Under the pieces are notes generated by a model. The model had not been told where the DNA came from and did not search any database. It saw only the letters and a list, made by a program, of their open reading frames with translations. A program made the translations under genes and the position numbers. Positions 56,709 to 64,000 of a stretch of DNA of 64,000 nucleotides are shown piece after piece (within the stretch, counting starts at the first letter, position 1; each line of letters opens with the position of its first letter). The stretch comes from Trichaptum fuscoviolaceum. Its lineage: Eukaryota; Basidiomycota; Agaricomycetes; Hymenochaetales; Trichaptaceae. The DNA is taken from assembly GCA_910574455.1 (NCBI GenBank), contig CAJSYZ010000007.1, positions 1,426,001 to 1,490,000 of the forward strand, read 5' to 3'.

Positions 56709-59700
56709 ATGTCTGAAGCTGTCGATGAGCAGTCTCGCGAAGCTACGCCGCCTCATGTCAAACCACTCCGAATAGACAATTCGAATAACTCATCTGAGCT
56801 TGATGTCACCATAGACCATGAACCGAAAGATGGATATTTTCCTTATAACGAGGAGAAAACACTGCAACACGTACGTTCCCCTACATATCACATTGCTAGT
56901 TCAAACTTATGATCGTCTCAACTTGTGCCTCCCGTGCGCAGATAGAGGAAAAGCTTTGGTCTCAAAGACGGAAGTCGAATGAGGGGCCACATCCACTTGG
57001 ACTACACTTCACACCTGTAACACAGGAAGATACCGTTTCAACGTCATCACCGGTGCAACATGTCTCTCCTCTTGTGCAACCTCGTACGCTTTTGCAGCAT
57101 ACGGACAACTTCAACTTAGCTACGAGTCAGCTTGAGGAAGGTGATGCGGGCATCGGTCACCAGGCAGCAGCCAGTTCTGGATGTGAGTTTTGTCGCCTCT
57201 GCATTTCATATGAGGTTGCTCATTGTCCTTGTCGTGTAACAGATACGACGATGGCCACCGAGCTTCGTAGCCTGTACCAGTCGCTCCAGAAATGCCTTGA
57301 CCTGCGAGATAAGTATATGAGAGTCTCGCGTCAGAGACTTGGTGACAATCCTCGCGACCATGATGGTGTTTTCCATGGTCTCGACGAAGATCTTCAAGAC
57401 GTAACGGGCGTCCGACCTGATGCTGAGTATGAGGATCGTAAGAAGCCTCCGAGAACTTTCAAGCCATGGACTATATATCCTCCACCGCCTCCCCCACATT
57501 GGCATTGGAGGGATAAGGACAAAACAGTCGAGATGAACTCTATGGTAAACTCGTACGTGGAGAAGGACTTTGAGTTCGATCATTGCGATATTCCTGGAGA
57601 GGACATGCGGAGCTTTGAAGTGGATGAAAGGGGTGTTTACCAGGTTTATTCGGATCTTTCGGGTACGATGGTTATTCATTGGTGCTCAGTCCATGTCTAA
57701 CTTGGAAGCCTTTAATCATTAGACGAAGACAAGAAGCCAATTTTCGAAGTGCCAACTATCAGAGAATATTACATGGACCTGGATTTTGTCTTGAACGTCA
57801 TTTCTGATGGTCCGACTAAAAGCTTTGCATTCCGCCGCATCAAATACCTGTCAAGCGGATGGGAGATGTACAATTTGCTAAACGAGTACAAAGAGATAGC
57901 AGATATGAAGGTTAGTCTGGAGTCTTCACCCTTTGCCTCGTCTCAACGAGTTTTATTTTATGTAGAAAGTGCCTCATCGGTAAGTGCACAAATTATAGAA
58001 GGGAACAACCTCTCAACTCTGAGATAGCGACTTCTACAACGTCCGCAAGGTCGACACGCATATCCATCATTCGAGCAGCATGAACCAAAAACATCTTTTG
58101 CGGTTTATCAAATCTAAAATGAAGCGCTCACCTAACGTTCGTTTATCACCTGCTATATACTAGTCTTTATCATCTAAAGCTACTTCAGGACGAAGTCATT
58201 GTCCGCGATGGTGCTGTGCTCACTCTCACTCAAGTCTTTGAGTCTCTTGGGTTGACAGCGTATGATCTGTCAATTGACACATTGGACATGCATGCGCACC
58301 AAGACTCTTTCCATCGATTTGACAAGTTCAATTTGAAGTATAACCCGATCGGAGAATCTCGCTTGAGGGAAATCTTCCTCAAGACTGACAACTATATCAA
58401 AGGGAGATATCTTGCTGAACTAACTAAAGGTAGTGAAGCCAAACTGTCCACACTAAACGCCTCCTAATGTAATGCCCTCTCTTATAGAGTTGACTATGGA
58501 CCTCGAACAGAGCAAGTACCAGGTAAGAGTGAACGAAACATATTCGTCCCTAACAATAATAGAGACGGCCTCATAGAATTGCGAGTGGCGTATAAGCATC
58601 TACGGTCGCAACGTCGATGAATGGGACAAACTCGCTAAATGGGTTATAAACCATAAGCTCTTTTCTCATAACGTCCGCTGGCTCATTCAGATTCCGCGCC
58701 TTTACAACATCTACAAGCAGAATGGTTCAGTCGAAACGTTCGAGGATGTTATCCGAAGTTTGTCCCCATCCACTTCTTTCAAGTCGATCGCATTCATTGA
58801 TTCTCTTGGTAGACGTATTCCAGCCTCTATTTGAGGTAACAAAAGATCCGAGGACACACCCGGAGCTGCACGTCTTCTTGCAGAGAGTTGTTGGTTTCGA
58901 CAGTGTTGATGATGAGTCAAAGACAGAGAGACGAATTCATCGTAAATTCCCTTACCCGAAACTATGGGACTCCCCACAGACACCTCCCTACTCGTACTGG
59001 TAAGCGAACCTTGCCATTCACTAGAACCGAGGATGACGATCGACACCGTCAAAATCAGGATCTATTACCTATACGCCAACATGACCAGTCTGAACAACTG
59101 GCGTCGCTCTCGCGGGTTCAGTAAGTCGGTTTGGCTCTCAGTGGACTGTCCTCAGCAGTCTAATTATTCCATCAGATACGTTTGTGCTCCGTCCTCACTG
59201 TGGAGAGGCTGGCGATCCAGAGCACCTCGCCTCCGCCTTCCTTACCTCGCACTCCATCTCTCATGGAATTTTGCTTCGTAAAGTTCCCGCACTCCAGTAT
59301 TTGTTTTACCTCAAGCAAATCGGAATTGCAATGAGCCCTTTAAGTAATAACTCTTTGTTTCTGACGTACGAGCGGAATCCGTTTCCGGATTTCTTCAAAG
59401 TGGGCCTGAATGTTAGTTTGAGCTCTGATGATCCGCTGCAGTTCCATTTTACAAAGGTGAGCTGGTGTAGTCTCTGGTGAATGTATGGCTGACTCGCGGG
59501 CAGGAACCTTTACTGGAGGAGTACAGCGTTGCTGCACATGTAAGCACTTCCCACTAGCATTCTTACAGAACATACCTAACTATTGTCTCTATAGATCTAT
59601 AAATTCTCTCAGAGCTCCCTTGCTGAATTGGCTCGTAACTCAGTCATACAAAGCGGCTTTGAGATGGAGGTTAAGCGGCATTGGCTAGGTCAACAATGGT

Positions 59701-59953
59701 ATCTCCCCGGTTCAGCAGGCAATGATATCAACAAGGTAGGAATTAATTAGAGACACTCTCGACCGATGACGCTTAGTAATTTGATTGACAGACAAATGTG
59801 CCCGACATTCGCTTGGACTACAGACACAAAACACTCTTGAAGGAGCTCAACATCATTCACTCCGGTCAAAATTTCAATCCTCCAGCCTCGAGCGCGGCTC
59901 TAATCAACCCAACAAGCGACAATATCGCAGCGAAGGCAATGATGGCGAATTGA
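56709..59953 (+). CDS. AMD1: AMP deaminase
   Basis: AMP deaminase (EC 3.5.4.6) converts AMP to IMP plus ammonia in the purine nucleotide cycle and helps hold the adenylate energy charge. Many short introns interrupt it; the ones I traced keep frame (exon 1 56709-56870, exon 2 56942-57182). The N-terminal half is a variable, partly disordered region. The catalytic domain starts at [20 protein letters not shown], with the zinc-binding HxH. It continues through [66 protein letters not shown] (catalytic HCGE), [13 protein letters not shown] and the signature [20 protein letters not shown], and ends near [13 protein letters not shown]. All key residues are present and the length is close to yeast Amd1. 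Convergent with APC2. Confidence 0.96.
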
Positions 59954-60352
59954 GTGCTCGCGAACATTATTTCAACATGTTAGTGTCGATACTACTGTAC
60001 CTTGCAGCATGTAATCTTCTACGTGTGTTCTTTTCCACCAAAATCATTTCATCCCTGGAACTACGGCTGTCCATTGCATTGCAAGCATAGATTGTGTGCG
60101 GGGAACGACGTTATGTAACGAACTAGAGGATTCGAGGAATGATTTCGTTGATTTGTTGTCAATTCAGGAATCTGCACCGAACATAACGAGAGAAGCAACT
60201 CGCCCCCTGCTCTGTTCAATATGAGAAGGGAACGAACCGAGTCGTGAAAGAGTGGCTACACATTGACGATACATGTAAAATAATACTATACATATCATGA
60301 AATCCAAGATCCCTTTTATACACCATTTTACACCGTTAGTTTGCCCATCACC
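59954..60352. other. Convergent intergenic region AMP deaminase / APC2
   Basis: About 400 A/T-rich bases between two facing stop codons. It presumably holds both polyadenylation regions. No gene recognised. Confidence 0.5.
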
Positions 60353-63300
60353 TCACTTGTTTAGTTTCCAAAACCCATTACTGACTGTCACCAGCCCCTC
60401 ACGCCTCGCAGCTTCCATGAAAACTGCCAGCTGTTCAACTGTTCGAGTGTAGTTCGGCGCAAACTTGAGCATCGTCTGAATACGGTCAATTGGAAGCGCC
60501 CCAAGATTCGTGAGCATTCCTTCGATAAATTTCCAATACACGCGCATCTGCTCTGCCTCTTGCTGCTGCGGTGTCACAGAAGGCGCGGCAGGCTCTTCGA
60601 TGACAGCTAAAGACATGGCCGATAAGAATATGAATGGAAATTAGACGGAAGATAGAAAGAAAAACATGCCATGACGAGGAGCCACTGTCCGACCAGAGCT
60701 TGCAGGTATGTCGCTAGTCCTTTCAACAAGAATATATTTGCTTTCAGGCGACGATAAATCTTCGCGGATCACACCGTGATTGTCCCAGGTATCGAGTGCA
60801 CCTCGTACAGTCGCTATGTTTACTTTCAATTCGATTGATAACTCCGAAAGAAGCCAGACGTCTGTGATTATATGTAAGCCAGGTCCTGTCACGGATTAAT
60901 AAGGGTGGATACCTTTGACAGAAAAGAGCTCGATGATAGCCGCTTCTAGAGGTGGCACCGTAACTTCTACGGTTCGATCACTAAGTTCAATTGACAAGTC
61001 AACAGTGCCAAGCTGTGGCAACCATTTGAGCTTCTTGTCAGGCTTAAATATTTGAAATTCCTTCGAATACGTTTCCAGAGCACTGGCAAGCGACAATCAT
61101 AAGGACAACAAGGTTTCAGAGGAGAGGTGTACTTGCCTCTTAAACTGGCCTGGCATTTGCAAGTTACTTGTAGCAAGCGGAGGCCAAAAGTGTTTTGAAA
61201 TGATAGTTGGATGAAGGAAGGACTTTATGACATAGATGTTTGAGTTCGCCTTGACAACTACCTCATTCGAAGCACTCACCTGCTTCTGCGCCTGCACATG
61301 TTGGTCTATTCTGCGAGAATCTGTCATGTCCCTCAACATGACCTCGCATACTTGTAAAGGAGCTTCACCAAATCGAATTTTGAGAATTTCGATATTCCGA
61401 CGCTACAGTAGACGTTGAGTGATCGTGCCTCGCAGGGGCAATGAATTCACCTCTTTATCATAGTTCCCATCTGTGATAGCTAGGAGTCTTTGTGCTAGCA
61501 ACACTTGTAGTTCCTTCACAAAGAGATCCTTGGAGTCGTAGATGCTGACAAGTGTGGTGATAACGTCACTTGTCTTGTTAGCGCGGAAATCTGACATTGT
61601 TGATAGGTAGGATGTCGAGGCAATGATATAGAGGATTACCAACCTGGTCCGGCATCAATAGATTCTGGCTCCCAATTCATGTCAGCGAAATCGTCGACAT
61701 GCAATTGAAGAGGTTGGGGCGGCTCATTCTCGTCTACAAGGTCTCCACCCTCGCCAACAAGGCTTGCAACAATACTTCGGATCGTGTCCGGTCGTTCCCT
61801 GTCATACCATAGAATTAGGATTGGCCTGTTTTTGAAAAATGTATACGTGCATACCTTAGGTATCGCCGGACGGGATCAGCCACCTTGTAGAGCAGAACAC
61901 CCGGGGGATCGAGAATCCGCAGACAACGGATCATTGAGACATATTGCGTTAAGATGTCTTTTGTGTCAGCGCCAGGATGGAGGAGACGTTTTCGGTTTCT
62001 AGTATTATCCAGTCTTAGCAAGATTCCATCCTTACTACACATTAGACCTACTGTTGGCGAAGAGTTGAGACAAGTTGCTTGCGCTGATCAACACGCATCA
62101 AACAGTCCTTCATAAGGAAATCGGGGTAAGGTACCTACGACTGGAAGAAAATAAGGCTCTCACCGCAAGATCTGACAGTCCTGGATTTGAGTCTGGGTAA
62201 TCAACTATAATGTCGAATATTTCAGATATCCTTTGAGAGTTCAGTCAGCTGTTTAAGGGAATGGATTAGAGCCAAGTAAAGCAATACCGTAAATCACACA
62301 AGGTCTTCATGAGGTGGTAATCGAATCTCGACCCAATTCCTGCTAATGAAGATCTTGTCTCTTCCGCTGGATCTATATGTCAGTATAGCCACAGAGTAAA
62401 TCGATTACTATCTCACGTGTCTTCGCGTTTCTTGCGTATGGGCACATCATCCAAGGTACAATATAATCTGTCATCCAGGTACGCATTTTCGGAACCATCA
62501 TTTCGTCCCATTTCCCGACGCAAGTCTCCTTTACACGAGCCTCAATCATCTCATAGCAAACACTAGCGACCATGTTCTCATATCGATCGAACAACCCGAG
62601 TTGATCAATCGCAGCCCATAGATCCTTGTCGGGTGGATGAGTGACAGTCCACTCGACCAGTCCCTTAAAGATACGGGGGAAAGTAGGAGGAAGTGCAGAG
62701 AAGAAGAAGTTCTGGAATTCAGAGTTGTAAGTCGTAATTAACGAGAATCCAAGTCTGTATGAAAGTTAAGCTGAAGTCGTCCTTTAAGAAGTTGAAGAAC
62801 GCACTCGGCAGCGGGTGTCCAAGCTTTGTACCAGCGTTGAACACCTTTAATCATGTGCAGAACCAACTCGATATCTCCGCTGGCCTTTGTTGAGAAAATC
62901 AGTTATAGGTATCAGGCTGCAGAGAGGAATTGGAAACCTCATATAACGAGAAGCATTTCTTTACTTCCTCTGTCACCAAATAGCTCTGCTTTCTCAAATC
63001 ATCTTTACAAAGGGCTTGAATATACTATTCGTGACACCAGGTTTATACGAACACGCACATACAAAGTTCTCTACAAGCCTCCATAGCATCTTTGATTTAG
63101 CAAGGACCTCGAAAGCTTCACGGACTGTCGGCTGGTCTTCCAGGACGGCATTGAACTCGCTTTGTTTACTTCTGTTAAAAGGTCACTTACCATATTGTCG
63201 ATCCGGGAACTTCGTGATGTCTCGAGGGTACATGAACTTTTCTGCAATATTCCAAGCCTATAATATTCCAATTATGTTAGCTTTCTGCTGCTTCAGCTAA

Positions 63301-63466
63301 GGAGGCTACACACCTCGGTGAAATTCATGAGCCCCGAGATACCTGGCTTCTCTTTGTTCAGTCTTCGAAACGCATGGTCCCACTTTGCGTGTACAGATGC
63401 TCTGAATATTCTCGCTGCCTCCTTATCAGCTTCATTCTGATACGTTAGGATGCCTTCTGCAGACAT
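60353..63466 (-). CDS. APC2: Anaphase-promoting complex subunit 2 (cullin-like)
   Basis: APC2 is the cullin subunit of the APC/C ubiquitin ligase; it binds the RING subunit APC11 and drives mitotic cyclin and securin destruction. On the minus strand it starts at the Met at 63466 (MSAEGILTYQNEADKEAARI) and continues with KWDHAFRRLNKEKPGISGLM and a helical N-terminal part. The cullin-homology region is clear: TTLVSIYDSKDLFVKELQVL, AQRLLAITDGNYDKE, MLRDMTDSRRIDQHV, TIISKHFWPPLATSNLQMPG and FKPDKKLKWLPQLGTVDL. The last exons hold winged-helix segments (TDVWLLSELSIELKVN) and the C-terminal domain (EQMRVYWKFIEGMLTNLGAL through EGLVTVSNGFWKLNK), with the stop at 60355-60353. Many short introns; I did not fix every junction in 61.6-63.3 kb. 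The upstream neighbour ends only 84 bp before the start codon. Confidence 0.92.
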
Positions 63467-63549
63467 GAAGGAGGTGTTCTTGTTGCAGCAGGGTGCCACA
63501 GGTTCAAGTGAACTTTGGCAGCCTGAGCGTGACCACTGTGACACCAGCT

Positions 63550-64000
63550 TCAAGTTGAATAGTAGTAAGTGACGACGCGCTCTGTCACGTCACGTGTTGG
63601 CTTAGTAAGCTTATATCCGAAGTTTATCCTAATTGATCGCACAAGTAGCCCAGGCCTGGTACCGTACTTCAGAAGTAAACCATCAAGTAAAGGCCAACAT
63701 TCCCCATCTGCTACGTTCACGTTTCCCATCTCTATTACGAGTTCGCTTTCGAGAGCTGCGCTCTATAATGGTGACATCGGCAAATCTGAGAGTTGCTGTT
63801 GTGCAGTTCTCCCCGATGGTATTTGTCGTTCAGCACGTCAAAGCCAGCGGACTGAAATATGTCATGATAGTTAGGAAAGGTCGAGGAGAATGTGAAGAAG
63901 GCGGAGAGAATCTGCTCAAAGTAAAGCTACAAGGCTCCTCGTTCCATTTGTCCGCCAGTGAAATGAATATTGTAGGATGCAGCCTGGTACAGTGGATTTA
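63550..64000 (-). CDS. Unrecognised gene, 3' part (runs off the right edge)
   Basis: A last exon at 63762-63550 on the minus strand reads SALESELVIEMGNVNVADGE, then WPLLDGLLLKYGTRPGLLVR and RINFGYKLTKPTRDVTE, and stops at 63552-63550. The acceptor (CATTATAG) sits just before it. Upstream, a small exon may lie between a good branch/acceptor (CTTTCCTAAC ... TTTCAG) and a donor near 63820. I do not recognise the family. The sequence looks like a well-conserved small domain, and the opposite-strand frames are weaker. Confidence 0.5.

Overview
The window looks like nuclear DNA of a basidiomycete fungus, most likely an Agaricomycete such as a polypore. Genes are split by many short introns (about 48-70 nt) with GTATGT/GTAAGT-type donors and CTAAC/CTAAT branch sites. 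Conserved eukaryotic single-copy genes are packed tightly at both ends, and the middle is a mosaic of recent segmental duplications and repeats. All exon models were read by eye; no alignment or search was run.

Left core (1-6.1 kb): the 5' part of a SEN1-type RNA/DNA helicase (-), divergent from translin (+), then SGF29 of the SAGA complex (+) and an Hsp20 small heat-shock protein (+) with a heat-shock-element promoter.

Accessory middle (6.3-48 kb): (i) an MCT-like MFS transporter (-) and a double-BTB protein gene (-) carrying a premature stop; (ii) a 4-kb gene-poor segment; (iii) a small unknown gene X (-), head-to-head with a damaged copy of the SNF1/AMPK beta-subunit gene (+); (iv) an 8.17-kb block (17955-26121) bounded by inverted terminal repeats, with palindrome arrays near both ends and a decayed coiled-coil gene inside; (v) a second, directly oriented copy of (ii)-(iii), starting with only the first exon of the MFS gene and ending with an intact AMPK beta gene (30430-33237); (vi) a gene-poor stretch with one small candidate gene; (vii) an inverted copy of the MFS/spacer/BTB group on the + strand (38.7-45.1 kb) with an intact MFS gene and an intact 680-aa BTB gene; (viii) a further tandem BTB copy with a deletion and frameshift (46.3-47.9 kb).

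Right core (51.7-64 kb): two tandem ZIFL-like MFS transporters (+), AMP deaminase (+), the APC2 cullin subunit of the anaphase-promoting complex (-), and the 3' end of an unrecognised gene (-) at the edge.

The core genes cover transcription termination and chromatin (SEN1, SGF29), RNA handling (translin), stress (Hsp20), energy balance (AMPK beta and AMP deaminase both act on the AMP pool) and cell cycle (APC2). I see no biosynthetic cluster. The most unusual material is the terminal-repeat block at the duplication junction, its nested palindromes, and an octamer (TGCCAGTG/CACTGGCA) strongly over-represented in the non-coding DNA.
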